Assembly (NCBI GenBank): GCA_965199905.1
Contig: OZ241366.1
Coordinates: forward strand, 4,154,001-4,218,000
Direction: 5' to 3'
DNA: 64,000 nt
Source: Ilyomonas sp965199905
Lineage (GTDB): Bacteria; Bacteroidota; Bacteroidia; Chitinophagales; Chitinophagaceae
A program made the translations under genes and the position numbers. The notes beneath the pieces were generated by a model. The model was not told where the DNA came from. It worked only from the letters and a program-made list of their open reading frames with translations, and made no database searches. Positions 17,456 to 26,720 of this stretch are shown one piece after another (within the stretch, counting starts at the first letter, position 1; each line of letters begins with the position of its first letter).

Positions 17456-18841
17456 CTATTCTTTTGTATTCGTAGCGGTTGGCGTGAAGTCAAACGCATT
17501 CTTTAACGGATTTGCATTTTTATCGCGCGAAGAAAGCGGTTTTAGGTTCCAGCGACTTTCGATAAAGGAAAGGATACTGGCGGTTTCGTATTGCGTATGG
17601 TCAACAAAGCCACGCTTTGCAAAAGGGGAAATGATGATACCTGGTACGCGTGTGCCGGGTCCCCATTTCGGGTCGATTTCGGGCGGCGCTACGTGATCCC
17701 AAAAGCCACCGTTTTCATCATAAGTAATAATCACAACGGCATCGTTACCATTTGGTCCATTTAGCACATCGTTCACCAATTCTAATGTATGATTCTCGCT
17801 GTTAGCAACATCAGAATAACCCGGATGCTCATTGTCAATACCCAAAGGTTTTACAAACGATACTGCGGGTAAGGTGCCATTTTTTGCAGCCGCCATAAAT
17901 TCGGTTTCATCTTTTAAATGGTCTTTCTTAGCCTGCGTGCCATCAGCATAATTGGCATAGTAGATAAACGGCTGATGATGATATTGGAAAGTAGAAGCCG
18001 GATGACCTGCCATTGCGCTATCCCACCCGCCGGAATACCATGCCCAGCTAACGTTCTTTTCGCTCAACCTATCGCCGATTGTGGGGTTGATTTGGTTAGG
18101 AACAAGTGTAGAGGGATCTGCTGAAGACGGGTGCGGCATGTTTACAGAGTAGCTTGTATTTACCACATAACCATCCGGCGTTACGGCACCGTCTTTAAAT
18201 AAGTTACCTGCAGAGTCGAATTGCGCTACCATGCTGGCAGGCGCATTTGGGAACGTTGGACTGGCATCTGCAATGAGCCATTGATGATTTAAGAATGAGC
18301 CGCCAAATGCGCTGTGAAAAAAGTTATCGCACAACGTATACCGTTGTGCCATACCTAATAAAGGCAGCAGGCTGGTTTGATAGTAGCCTTGTGATAAGCC
18401 ACCTGTATTGTTATAAAGAGCATACTTATCCATCTTGCCACCATCGATCTGCATCTGTTCCTGGTAATAGCGATGCAGCACATCGGGCGTCATCATATCG
18501 TTCGGCACATACTGGTCTATATTGAAGAAATTGTTCGGCAGGTTGGTAGGAAATGTTGTTGAGCCAGGAACTGGCGGCAATAAAGTATAAGGCTGATTTG
18601 TGGCGTCAACCTGTGTAATCTGTTCCTGGGTTGCATTGTTCAGCCCGTTAGCACCCGCAAACTGACCATACAAATTGTCGAAACTATGGTTTTCCAGATA
18701 GATAACCACCACATGGTTAACTTGCTTTTCCTGTACCGGAAAAGGTAGGTGGTTTTTAATTTTATGGCAACTGTTGAGCAATGTGCCGGCAAGAAGAAGT
18801 GCCGCTGTCCCGGGAATTAATGTGTTCTTTTTATAACGCAT
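17456..18841 (-). CDS. Phosphoesterase family (phospholipase C/acid phosphatase-like) lipoprotein
   Basis: Starting at the ATG at 18841 the protein opens MRYKKNTLIPGTAALLLAG and then TLLNSC, a lipoprotein signal; upstream in-frame ATGs would bury this signal behind extra residues. The mature part belongs to the PF04185 phosphoesterase family, which includes non-haemolytic phospholipase C and AcpA. Evidence is the metal-binding VVVIYLENHSFDNLYG near the N-terminus, the DNFFHSAFGGSFLNHQW segment and C-terminal VIITYDENGGFWDHVAPP and GTRVPGIIISPFAKRG. It probably hydrolyses phosphate esters or phospholipids at the cell surface; the substrate is unknown. Confidence 0.88.
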   Translation of the reverse strand: MRYKKNTLIPGTAALLLAGTLLNSCHKIKNHLPFPVQEKQVNHVVVIYLENHSFDNLYGQFAGANGLNNATQEQITQVDATNQPYTLLPPVPGSTTFPTNLPNNFFNIDQYVPNDMMTPDVLHRYYQEQMQIDGGKMDKYALYNNTGGLSQGYYQTSLLPLLGMAQRYTLCDNFFHSAFGGSFLNHQWLIADASPTFPNAPASMVAQFDSAGNLFKDGAVTPDGYVVNTSYSVNMPHPSSADPSTLVPNQINPTIGDRLSEKNVSWAWYSGGWDSAMAGHPASTFQYHHQPFIYYANYADGTQAKKDHLKDETEFMAAAKNGTLPAVSFVKPLGIDNEHPGYSDVANSENHTLELVNDVLNGPNGNDAVVIITYDENGGFWDHVAPPEIDPKWGPGTRVPGIIISPFAKRGFVDHTQYETASILSFIESRWNLKPLSSRDKNANPLKNAFDFTPTATNTKE

Positions 18842-19280
18842 TGTAAAGTGGCGGAATGTGTAGCAAGTTCTTTTCATTGGTTGTGTTTTATGCAGCAAAA
18901 CACTGGCTTCAATGTGAACAGAACTTTACCGCTTTGTTACTGTTACGTTACCTTATTTTATCTAAACCATTGGGCTGGCTGTATCCATAACATTGAGCAT
19001 AACTATCCAATGGGTTTATCTCCACAATGTCTCCGCTGCGGGATATTGTAGTCTTACACCAACATCATATCAGAACAATAAGCTCATCTTTCCGGAGAGT
19101 TCCGATAGCTCTCTGTATATTCTATAAAAGCCAGACTCTGTCTGGTTAAATTATCACCTTCCCACCCATCAAAAAACCTCCTCGCCTGCATAAGATACAA
19201 CAGCATAACCATTGCGTGGCAAAGCATGCACATAGCGCTCAATAGTATTCCATTTTAAAATTTTTAATTGGAAATATTCT
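18842..19280. other. Intergenic region, nothing recognised
   Basis: About 440 nt between aspS and the phosphoesterase gene, both on the minus strand. I see only a short palindrome, CCAGAC-TCT-GTCTGG at 19132-19146, and no gene. The phosphoesterase promoter should lie here. Confidence 0.4.
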
Positions 19281-21110
19281 CTATTTCACATTCAGCTTTA
19301 TCCCCAGCTCCACCAACTGTTTATCATCAATGGTTGATGGCGCGTCTATCATCACATCCCTGCCGCTGTTGTTCTTTGGGAACGCAATAAAATCACGTAT
19401 GCTTTCGCTGCCACCCAAAATAGAGCACAACCTGTCGAAGCCAAACGCAATGCCGCCATGCGGTGGCGCACCATATTCAAACGCGCCGAGTAAAAAACCA
19501 AACTTATGTTGCGCTTCTTCCTTGCTCATGCCAAGCGCAGCAAACATTTTTTCCTGCAATTCTCTCTGGTAAATACGGATAGAACCGCCACCTATTTCAT
19601 TACCATTCAGCACCATGTCGTATGCATTCGCTTTAATGTTTGTATAAGGATGTTCCAGGTATTTGGCAGCGTACTCAATGGTTGGATCGTTATTAATCAT
19701 CACCTCAATATCCGAAGGCTTGGGCGAAGTAAACGGATGATGACGCGCCACCCAACGGTTCTCTTCTTCAGCATATTCAAACAGAGGAAAATCAAGCACC
19801 CAAAGCAGTTTAAATTCATCAGTTTTACGCAAGCCGAGACGCTTGCCCATTTCAAGACGCAATTCGCTCATCGCTTTGCGCGTGCGTTCCTCAGCGCCTG
19901 CAACAAGAAGTACCAGGTCGCCTTTCTGTGCATCGCAGCTATCCGCAATGGCTTTCAGTTTTTCTTCTGTGAAAAATTTATCGAACGAACTCTTATAAGT
20001 ACCATCATGATTCACTTTGATAAAAGCCAGGCCTTTCATCCCAATTTGCGGACGCTTTACCCATTCAATCAGTTCATCGGTCTGCTTGCGCGAATACTCA
20101 GCGCAGCCGGGAACGGCAATGGAGAGAACGGTTTCAGCTTCATCAAATACTTTAAAATCGGCACCATTAATAAGCTCAGCTTTATCTTGTTTAGATACAT
20201 AAACGGAAGATGGTTTTTTCAAATTACTGATCTTCATTCCAAAACGAATGTCAGGCTTATCATTGCCATACGTCCACATTGCATCTTCCCATGTAGTGCG
20301 TTCCACTTTATCGCTGTAATCAATCCCTTTTACATCTTTAAAAACAGACTTGATCAAGCCTTCAAACATGTTCAGAATATCTTCCTGCTCTACGAATGCC
20401 ATTTCGCAATCGATCTGCGTAAATTCAGGCTGGCGGTCAGCACGAAGATCTTCATCGCGAAAGCATTTTACAATCTGGTAATAACGGTCATAACCGCTTA
20501 CCATTAAAAGTTGCTTAAACGTCTGCGGACTTTGCGGCAGCGCATAAAACTGTCCTTCGTTCATACGGGAGGGAACCACAAAGTCACGCGCACCTTCCGG
20601 CGTTGATTTGATAAGAAAAGGTGTTTCAATATCCATAAAACCCTGCGTATGAAGATAGTTGCGCGCTGCACGATTCACTGCATAACGAAGTTCAAGATTT
20701 TTCTTCACCGCATTGCGGCGCAAATCAAGATACCGATATTTCATTCTCAAATCATCACCGCCATCCGTATCATCCTGAATAGTAAAAGGCGGAACAGCCG
20801 ATTTATTTAAAATGGTAAAAGAAGAAACCGGGATTTCAATATCACCCGTAGGAATATTCTTGTTCTTATTGCTACGCTCACGAACGGTGCCTTTCACCTG
20901 CAAAACAAATTCTCGACCCAATGGATTTTCGTCAAGTTGGGCAGTCAATTCTTCGCCAAACATCAATTGTGTTACACCATAACGGTCTCGTAAATCAATA
21001 AACGTAATGGCTGCGCCTAACTTACGCACCGTTTGCACCCAGCCGGCAAGTGTAACTTCCTCGCCAACATTCTCTATCCGTAATTCACCACAAGTTTTTG
21101 TTCTGAACAT
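19281..21110 (-). CDS. aspS: Aspartate--tRNA ligase
   Basis: A class II synthetase of 609 residues from the ATG at 21110 (MFRTKTCGELRIENVG is the standard start; an upstream frame extension to 21182 is not conserved-looking). The N-terminal anticodon-binding OB fold (about 1-110) has GWVQTVRKLGAAITFIDLRD. Motif 2 is FRDEDLRADRQPEFTQID and motif 3 is GIAFGFDRL, with the bacterial GAD insertion between them (about 290-420). It is an essential cytoplasmic enzyme. No obvious operon partner. Confidence 0.97.
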   Translation of the reverse strand: MFRTKTCGELRIENVGEEVTLAGWVQTVRKLGAAITFIDLRDRYGVTQLMFGEELTAQLDENPLGREFVLQVKGTVRERSNKNKNIPTGDIEIPVSSFTILNKSAVPPFTIQDDTDGGDDLRMKYRYLDLRRNAVKKNLELRYAVNRAARNYLHTQGFMDIETPFLIKSTPEGARDFVVPSRMNEGQFYALPQSPQTFKQLLMVSGYDRYYQIVKCFRDEDLRADRQPEFTQIDCEMAFVEQEDILNMFEGLIKSVFKDVKGIDYSDKVERTTWEDAMWTYGNDKPDIRFGMKISNLKKPSSVYVSKQDKAELINGADFKVFDEAETVLSIAVPGCAEYSRKQTDELIEWVKRPQIGMKGLAFIKVNHDGTYKSSFDKFFTEEKLKAIADSCDAQKGDLVLLVAGAEERTRKAMSELRLEMGKRLGLRKTDEFKLLWVLDFPLFEYAEEENRWVARHHPFTSPKPSDIEVMINNDPTIEYAAKYLEHPYTNIKANAYDMVLNGNEIGGGSIRIYQRELQEKMFAALGMSKEEAQHKFGFLLGAFEYGAPPHGGIAFGFDRLCSILGGSESIRDFIAFPKNNSGRDVMIDAPSTIDDKQLVELGIKLNVK

Positions 21111-21406
21111 GATTTCTTTTTTGGGGAGCGCAAAGATAGGGAGATGGGAGAGTGAATGGTGAGTGATAGCTTCATTCCGCAATTGCCCTCACCGGTGTTC
21201 ATCACAAATCATATATACGAGGGCTTTTTGCGGAATCTGATGATTGTATTATGACGCTTTCAGAATGATGTAAGGCACTTTATTACATTCAAAGAAACTC
21301 AAACTATAAAGATCAGATTCCGCACAAGGCCGCCATCAAATTTGATTACATTATAGCTTGTTATTGGCGACAATTGTGGAAAGACGTGCAGCTATTCATA
21401 AAACAA
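21111..21406. other. Intergenic region upstream of aspS, nothing recognised
   Basis: About 300 nt between lolA and aspS, both on the minus strand; no gene, tRNA or repeat recognised. The aspS promoter should lie here. Confidence 0.35.
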
Positions 21407-21432
21407 AAATGCCTCGCTGTTGCGAAGCATTT
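21407..21432 (-). terminator. Terminator of the lolA-like gene
   Basis: On the minus strand AAATGCTTCGC, a 4-nt loop and GCGAGGCATTT (one mismatch) are followed by TTG and more T. It lies 20 nt past the lolA stop. Confidence 0.65.
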
Positions 21433-21451
21433 TCTAAATTATTTATCGGGC

Positions 21452-22081
21452 TTACTGCTCAATCACTTCCACACCGGGGTACGCTTTTGCATCAAATGCA
21501 AACTTGCTGTCGGGAATGACAGCGCTCAGGTTCACGTTGCTTAAAGTAAAGTCAATTGTGTTGTCGCCTTTATCCAATACCTGCGCTTTGGTAACCAAGT
21601 CTTTTGTTTTGTCAACATACACCGTTACCTGCTTAAAGTTTTTTCTTTTATCTACCGGCACAAGTTGAATCTGGTACGCGTTGCCTGCAGATGAAACCAA
21701 AGTGTACGTAAAATCTTTATCGTAAAAATTGCCTAAGAATTTAGCAGGTGTAAAGCCTGAATTGTTGTCATCTGCATCCGTTACCGTTACTTCTTTATCG
21801 GTAGCGTTATAGCTCCAGTTTTTGCTGCCATCACTGAAGATTTCAGTGTTTCCTTGTTTCAAATAATACTTTTGTCCTTTCACCATGATTTGCCCGCTTT
21901 TAGCGCCATGGCTTACCTTCTTTTTATCTTTTGTAGTCAGGGTAAAATTTGCCGAAATGCCTTTATTCCCTTTTAATTTGGCGCTCACTCTGTCAAGAAC
22001 AGCTTTTGCATCGCTCTGCGAAAAACCAGTGCTGATAATGCCTGCAACCAAAGCAATCAATAGAAAAATATGTTTCATCAA
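21452..22081 (-). CDS. lolA: Outer-membrane lipoprotein carrier protein LolA family
   Basis: The 209-residue protein has a cleavable signal peptide (MKHIFLLIALVAGIISTGFS) and the LolA/LolB-fold pattern: ISANFTLT, GQIMVKGQKYYL, the WSYNATDKEVTV segment and a late TIDFTLSNVNL. LolA chaperones lipoproteins through the periplasm from LolCDE to the outer membrane. An ATG one codon downstream (22078) is an equally good start. It is divergent from bamD. Confidence 0.85.
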   Translation of the reverse strand: MMKHIFLLIALVAGIISTGFSQSDAKAVLDRVSAKLKGNKGISANFTLTTKDKKKVSHGAKSGQIMVKGQKYYLKQGNTEIFSDGSKNWSYNATDKEVTVTDADDNNSGFTPAKFLGNFYDKDFTYTLVSSAGNAYQIQLVPVDKRKNFKQVTVYVDKTKDLVTKAQVLDKGDNTIDFTLSNVNLSAVIPDSKFAFDAKAYPGVEVIEQ

Positions 22082-22280
22082 AATAATTTTTGGGTAGCAA
22101 ATGTAATTGAATAACGAACAGTACCTCAGATGTAAATGGTAAACTATCGTTTAATATACAAACTGTGAAAGCGTTGATTCTAAAGGATCATTCTTTAGGG
22201 TTTAATTAACCTAAACAAACACCATAAGCGGGGCAAAGCTTTCTATTATTGCTCTGCAAAAACTAATTTTGCGCCTCCTT

Positions 22281-23108
22281 ATGATGAAATGGCTCGCTTC
22301 TGTTTTACTGGCTATTGTTCTTTTCTCTTCCTGCGCTTCCAGGTTTGGCAAGGTGCTGAAAAGCAAAGACAATGAGTACAAGTATAAAATGGCAGAGCAA
22401 TATTACTCGCAGAAGAAGTGGGACAAAGCCACACAACTTTTCGAAAGCCTCTTTCCTTATGTAAAAGGTACAGCGCGCTTCGAAGACATGTATTATAAGT
22501 ACGCTTACTGTGCCTATAACCAAAAAGATTATCTGAATGCAGAAAATCTTTTTAAAAATTACACCGAGAATTTTCCTAACGGGCAGCGTACCGAAGAGTG
22601 TGAATATATGCGGGCTTATTGTTTTTACAAGCAGTCGCCAAAGGTAGATCTGGACCAGACCAACAGTTCTAAAACCATTGCGCTGATGCAGGCATTTATT
22701 AACACGCATACCGGCAGCGAACGCAACAAGGAAGCGGAAGGAATCATTTCCAAAGAGCGCGAAAAGCTTGAGTTAAAAGACTTTAAAGCTGCGGCGTTGT
22801 ATTTGAACCTTAGCTTTTATAAATCTGCCGCAGTTGCTTTTTCAACACTGATGGATGACTATCCCGACTCGGAGAAAAGCGATCAATACAAGCTGGAAGT
22901 TGTAAAAGCTTATTACCGTTATGCCGAGAACAGCATTCCCGAAAAACAATCCGAACGCTTTGAAAGAGTTCTTACCGAAGCATCAGATTTTGAAGATCGC
23001 TTTCCGCAGAGTACCTTGCGCACGCAGGTAGAAGAATTTAAAACACTTACCGGCAATCACATAAAATTATTACAAGATGAGCAAAATAAGACGACAGTTA
23101 GGCAATAA
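22281..23108 (+). CDS. bamD: Outer membrane protein assembly factor BamD
   Basis: A lipoprotein (signal ending VLFSSC) with five TPR-like helical repeats, part of the BAM complex that inserts outer-membrane beta-barrels. Repeats are visible as YYSQKKWDKATQLFESL, YNQKDYLNAENLFKNY and later FYKSAAVAFSTLMDDYP. I use the ATG at 22281; ATG 22284 is equivalent and a TTG at 22269 is unlikely. TAATTTTG at 22264-22271 matches the Bacteroidota -7 element, which would give an almost leaderless mRNA, but no good -33 element precedes it. It overlaps rpoZ by 32 nt. Confidence 0.9.
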   Translation: MMKWLASVLLAIVLFSSCASRFGKVLKSKDNEYKYKMAEQYYSQKKWDKATQLFESLFPYVKGTARFEDMYYKYAYCAYNQKDYLNAENLFKNYTENFPNGQRTEECEYMRAYCFYKQSPKVDLDQTNSSKTIALMQAFINTHTGSERNKEAEGIISKEREKLELKDFKAAALYLNLSFYKSAAVAFSTLMDDYPDSEKSDQYKLEVVKAYYRYAENSIPEKQSERFERVLTEASDFEDRFPQSTLRTQVEEFKTLTGNHIKLLQDEQNKTTVRQ

Positions 23109-23421
23109 CGTGCCCAGCGTTGTAGAAACCAAAAGCCTCGTAGATATTAAGGGAAAAACGGGCAATCTCTATGAGTCTATCGCCGTGATAGCCAAGAGAG
23201 CCAACCAGATCAACATCAATGTAAAGGAAGAATTGCACAGCAAGCTTGAAGAGTTTGCCACACATACCGACAGCCTTGAAGAAGTGCACGAAAACAAAGA
23301 GCAGATTGAAATTTCTCGCGCGTACGAAAAGATGCCGAACGCAGCTATTTTAGCTACGCAAGAGTTTATGGAAGATAAAATTTACTATCGTAAAAACGAA
23401 GACAGCGATTTGTTCAGATAG
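23077..23421 (+). CDS. rpoZ: RNA polymerase omega subunit (Bacteroidota RpoZ/Rpb6 type)
   Basis: This 114-residue protein is the Bacteroidota form of omega. The core shows NLYESIAVIAKRANQIN, matching the omega/Rpb6 helix, and the acidic C-terminus is typical. Omega helps assemble beta-prime into RNA polymerase. It starts inside the 3' end of bamD in another frame, an overlap that suggests translational coupling. A perfect terminator follows. Confidence 0.88.
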   Translation: MSKIRRQLGNNVPSVVETKSLVDIKGKTGNLYESIAVIAKRANQININVKEELHSKLEEFATHTDSLEEVHENKEQIEISRAYEKMPNAAILATQEFMEDKIYYRKNEDSDLFR

Positions 23422-23442
23422 TTTCTGATAAATGTATCGAAT

Positions 23443-23474
23443 AAAAAAGCATCCGCCACGGCGGATGCTTTTTT
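23443..23474. terminator. Bidirectional Rho-independent terminator
   Basis: A perfect 15-bp palindrome, AAAAAAGCATCCGCC followed by AC and its complement, with A and T tracts on both sides. It serves both rpoZ and the convergent rng. Confidence 0.9.
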
Positions 23475-23511
23475 ATTGTTGGAACACAGATAACATAAAC
23501 TTCGTGTTCTA

Positions 23512-25077
23512 TCATATCTTAATCTCTTCATCATTACTATCGAAGAAGTGAAACTCTGTGAGATAATAATCGCTGTTTTTGGTGATCAGCATCTTCGTTT
23601 TGTGCTGACGGCTCCACTGTTTGGCAAGAGAGTCCGAATTCAGTTTCCACCAGGTGCCTTTGGTAAGATGTGAATACAAAACCGGGTTTACCGAAATCGT
23701 GATATTTTGATGCTGATGCGAAACGAGGTACTGTAACTTCTTTTCTATTTCCTCCGTCAGTAACACCGTTGGAGCAATCTTGCCGGTGCCGTTGCAGCAT
23801 GGACAGATTTCCGATGTATTGATGTTAATTTCCGGGCGCAGACGCTGGCGCGTAAGCTGCATAATACCGAATTTCGAAATAGGAAGCACGGCGTGTTTGG
23901 AGCGGTCAGGGCGCATAAATTCTTCCATCGCTTCCTGCACTCTCCGCTTGTTATCAGGGTTCTTCATGTCAATGAAGTCTACCACGATGATGCCGCCAAT
24001 ATCGCGCAGGCGCAATTGTCTCGCTATCTCTTCCGCAGCTTCGAGGTTAGTATGCAAAGCATTTTCTTCCTGGCTGTTGCTTACGCTTTTATAGCCGCTG
24101 TTTACGTCTATTACATGCAGGGCTTCGGTATGTTCAATAATCAGGTACGCGCCGCTTGGCAGGTTCACCGTTTTGCCAAAGGACGATTTAATTTGCTTAT
24201 TTACGCCAAACTGATCATAGATGGGCAAACCCGTGTTGTGGTAAGTAACGATATCCGCTTTGTCGGGCGCAAACTTTTCAATATAGCTTTTGGTATCGTT
24301 GTAAATATTTTTATCGTTAACAACAATGCGGTTGAAGTCTTCATTCAGCAGGTCGCGCAGGATGCTTGTGGTTTTATCCTGCTCACTTAAAATCTTACAA
24401 GGCGCTTCGGCTCCCTGCAGGCTTTTCATGATTTTGTGCCAGGTATTTACCAGCATCGTAATATCTTCATGAAGCTCAGCCGCTTTCTTGCCTTCAGCCG
24501 CTGTGCGCACAATTACACCAAAGTTTTTTGGCTTGATGGATTCTACAATCTTATGAAGACGTTTTCTTTCTTCCGATGAATGTATTTTTTTAGAAACCGC
24601 CACCACATCATTAAATGGCGTTACCACAATATAACGTCCCGGCAATGATAATTCGCAGCTTAACCGCGGGCCTTTGGCAGCAATAGGTTCTTTTAATATT
24701 TGCACAAGGATGTTGGGCTTGCTGCCGAGCACTTCATTAATCTTTCCGGTTTTAATAATTTCTGGTTCTATGGTAAACTTCGAAAAATCGAATCCGTTGT
24801 CGCTTTTATCGGTGATACACATCTGCGTAAACTTCAGCAGCGACTTGGCGTAAGGACTTAAATCGGTATAATGAAGAAAGGCATCTTTTTCGAAGCCAAC
24901 ATCAACGAAGGCAGCGTTAAGACCGGGTATCAGTTTTTTTACTTTGCCAAGATATAAATCACCTACGGCAAAAGAGGCGTCTGCTTTTTCATTGTGCAGT
25001 TCCACCAGTTTTTTATCTTCCAGCAGCGCAATCTCAACCCCGGTGGGCGCTGCATTTATAATTAAATCTTTGTTCAC
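23512..25077 (-). CDS. rng: Ribonuclease E/G family protein
   Basis: The 521-residue endoribonuclease acts in rRNA and mRNA processing. An N-terminal S1-like domain (about 35-120; GDLYLGKVKKLIPGLNAAFVD) is followed by the catalytic domain with HVIDVNSGYKS and GGIIVVDFIDM carrying the metal-binding aspartates. Near residue 430 is CPCCNGTGK, the Zn-link motif used for dimerisation. It has the length of RNase G and lacks the long degradosome scaffold of RNase E. Confidence 0.95.
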   Translation of the reverse strand: MNKDLIINAAPTGVEIALLEDKKLVELHNEKADASFAVGDLYLGKVKKLIPGLNAAFVDVGFEKDAFLHYTDLSPYAKSLLKFTQMCITDKSDNGFDFSKFTIEPEIIKTGKINEVLGSKPNILVQILKEPIAAKGPRLSCELSLPGRYIVVTPFNDVVAVSKKIHSSEERKRLHKIVESIKPKNFGVIVRTAAEGKKAAELHEDITMLVNTWHKIMKSLQGAEAPCKILSEQDKTTSILRDLLNEDFNRIVVNDKNIYNDTKSYIEKFAPDKADIVTYHNTGLPIYDQFGVNKQIKSSFGKTVNLPSGAYLIIEHTEALHVIDVNSGYKSVSNSQEENALHTNLEAAEEIARQLRLRDIGGIIVVDFIDMKNPDNKRRVQEAMEEFMRPDRSKHAVLPISKFGIMQLTRQRLRPEININTSEICPCCNGTGKIAPTVLLTEEIEKKLQYLVSHQHQNITISVNPVLYSHLTKGTWWKLNSDSLAKQWSRQHKTKMLITKNSDYYLTEFHFFDSNDEEIKI

Positions 25078-25306
25078 GATGGAGCAACTTTAAATTGTTT
25101 AATACAAAAAATAACAGAGAGAACGGCACATTGTATTTCCGGGATGGAAACCTGTGTGCACAACAAGCTGTTCTACTTGATTTCTGCTCTTGTTTGAGGT
25201 TCGTGGATAAGGAGGAAGGAAAAGTTGCGTACAAAAAACCGAAGCAATAATCAGGAAATAAACCGGAACATTTCTGTTCCGGTGTTAGTATGGATCCAAA
25301 AAAGAA

Positions 25307-25402
25307 CTATTTGTTCTTTTTCTTATGGCGATTTTTTCTAAGTCTTTTTTTGCGCTTATGAGTAGCAATCTTATGACGTTTTCTTTTTTTACCGCAAGGC
25401 AT
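25307..25402 (-). CDS. 31-residue highly basic protein, probable ribosomal protein bL38-like
   Basis: The minus-strand frame starts with an ATG at 25402 and encodes MPCGKKRKRHKIATHKRK, then KRLRKNRHKKKNK and a TAG stop. More than half of the residues are K or R. Very similar short basic proteins are conserved next to rng and HU in Bacteroidota. I believe this corresponds to bL38, described in the Flavobacterium johnsoniae ribosome; that name is from memory and unverified. A short inverted repeat (ACCGGAACA / TGTTCCGGT, 25262-25283) follows and may be its terminator. Conservation of position between the TPR gene and rng supports it being real. Confidence 0.75.
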   Translation of the reverse strand: MPCGKKRKRHKIATHKRKKRLRKNRHKKKNK

Positions 25403-25437
25403 AGTGTAAATCTGTTTTTATAAAATGAACAATAATA

Positions 25438-26304
25438 TTATTGCAATGCTTTTATCCGTTCTTCAATAGCGGCTTTCGCCTGCGGAATGGCAATCATACT
25501 TTCCGCTTTCTGATACCATTTTACCGCATTTGCTTTATCGCCTTTGCGCTCATAGGTTTCAGCGAGGTAAAGAACTGCTTCGGCGTTTTCCGGCTGCTTG
25601 TTTACCACAATGGTAAAGCGCTCGATAGCCCGATCATACTGACCGCTGCGGATACCACCTAAACCGAGCATCATTTGACCATAAACATTGTCGGGATTTT
25701 TTTCTACAACCTGCCTTACATTCATAATGCCCTGCATCGGGTTGTCGGAAATATCGCCAAACATATAGCAGGCGCCAATGCCGATTTTCGCTGAATCATT
25801 TGCCGGATTGATCTCCAAACTCTTATCTAAGAACGTTTTAGCGCTTGATGCCAGCCAGTGCTGATATTTGGGTGTTTCGCCTGCCACCAGGTCATCTAAC
25901 ATTAAGCGGGCTGCAAAGTTGAGCTTTTTTGCCGAATTTTCCAACATGCCGGCTTCGCCTGTATAATAAGCGCCAAGCAGGTGATGATGAATGCTATCAT
26001 CCCAAAAGGAAGCAAGCTGGTCGTACACCTTAATCTGCTGTGCTTTTACATCGCCACGCACCACGCTGTTTTCGAGTTTCGCAATGCGGTCGGATTGCGA
26101 AGGCGATAGCTTTGCTTTTGCTTCAGTAATCACGCTTTCGGTGGTAGCTACTTCTTCGGTGTGTTCGGTAGAATCTGTATTATGAGCCGTAGAAACAACA
26201 GGCTGCGGTTTTTTATCGGGTATGGTTTTGCCAAAAAAAAACAGGCAGGCTAATAAAAGAACGCCTCCTGTTACTACTATTAATTGTGTATTTCTTACCG
26301 TCAT
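25438..26304 (-). CDS. TPR-repeat inner-membrane protein
   Basis: The protein has an N-terminal membrane anchor (about 7-25, LIVVTGGVLLLACLFFFG), a threonine/glutamate-rich linker and three to four tetratricopeptide repeats in the second half, such as AKTFLDKSLEINPAND, GQYDRAIERFTIVVNKQPEN and GDKANAVKWYQKAE. TPRs mediate protein-protein contact. It sits 12 nt downstream of the HU gene on the same strand and is probably co-transcribed with it. The function of this conserved neighbour is not known to me. Confidence 0.8.
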   Translation of the reverse strand: MTVRNTQLIVVTGGVLLLACLFFFGKTIPDKKPQPVVSTAHNTDSTEHTEEVATTESVITEAKAKLSPSQSDRIAKLENSVVRGDVKAQQIKVYDQLASFWDDSIHHHLLGAYYTGEAGMLENSAKKLNFAARLMLDDLVAGETPKYQHWLASSAKTFLDKSLEINPANDSAKIGIGACYMFGDISDNPMQGIMNVRQVVEKNPDNVYGQMMLGLGGIRSGQYDRAIERFTIVVNKQPENAEAVLYLAETYERKGDKANAVKWYQKAESMIAIPQAKAAIEERIKALQ

Positions 26305-26316
26305 GCAAGCGCAAAG

Positions 26317-26613
26317 CTATCCTTTTTGCTTGTCGTGCATTTCTTTTACTTCGTTAATAAATTCTTTGGAAGGTTTAAAAGCCGGTATATAATGCTCAGG
26401 TATTTCTACGGCAACATTCTTCTTTATGTTTCTTCCAATCTTCGCTGCCCGCTTTTTAGTAATGAAAGAGCCGAAGCCACGGATGTAAATGTTTTCGCCT
26501 TTCGCTAAACTTTCTTTAATCTCCTTGAGCATTGTTTCCAACGAAACCAGAACATCTACCTTAGCAATTCCGGTCTTATCCGAGATGTTGGTTATCAGGT
26601 CCGACTTTCTCAT
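26317..26613 (-). CDS. HU/IHF family DNA-binding protein
   Basis: This 98-residue nucleoid protein has the HU fold: the MRKSDLITNISDKTGI start, a central dimerisation core and IYIRGFGSFITKKRAAKIGRN leading into the DNA-binding arm. The arm tip reads NVAVEIPEHYIPAFKPS. It bends or compacts DNA as a dimer. IHF-like proteins also assist spacer integration in some type I CRISPR systems, but nothing here ties this gene to the CRISPR locus 24 kb away. Confidence 0.93.
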   Translation of the reverse strand: MRKSDLITNISDKTGIAKVDVLVSLETMLKEIKESLAKGENIYIRGFGSFITKKRAAKIGRNIKKNVAVEIPEHYIPAFKPSKEFINEVKEMHDKQKG

Positions 26614-26720
26614 TTATATCTAATCTTTTGTTGTAAAAAATAAAATGAATGTTTCAAAACTTATATGAATGAACATTCACCTAAACCTGTAAAAAATAAT
26701 TTATAATACAGATATTTTGC

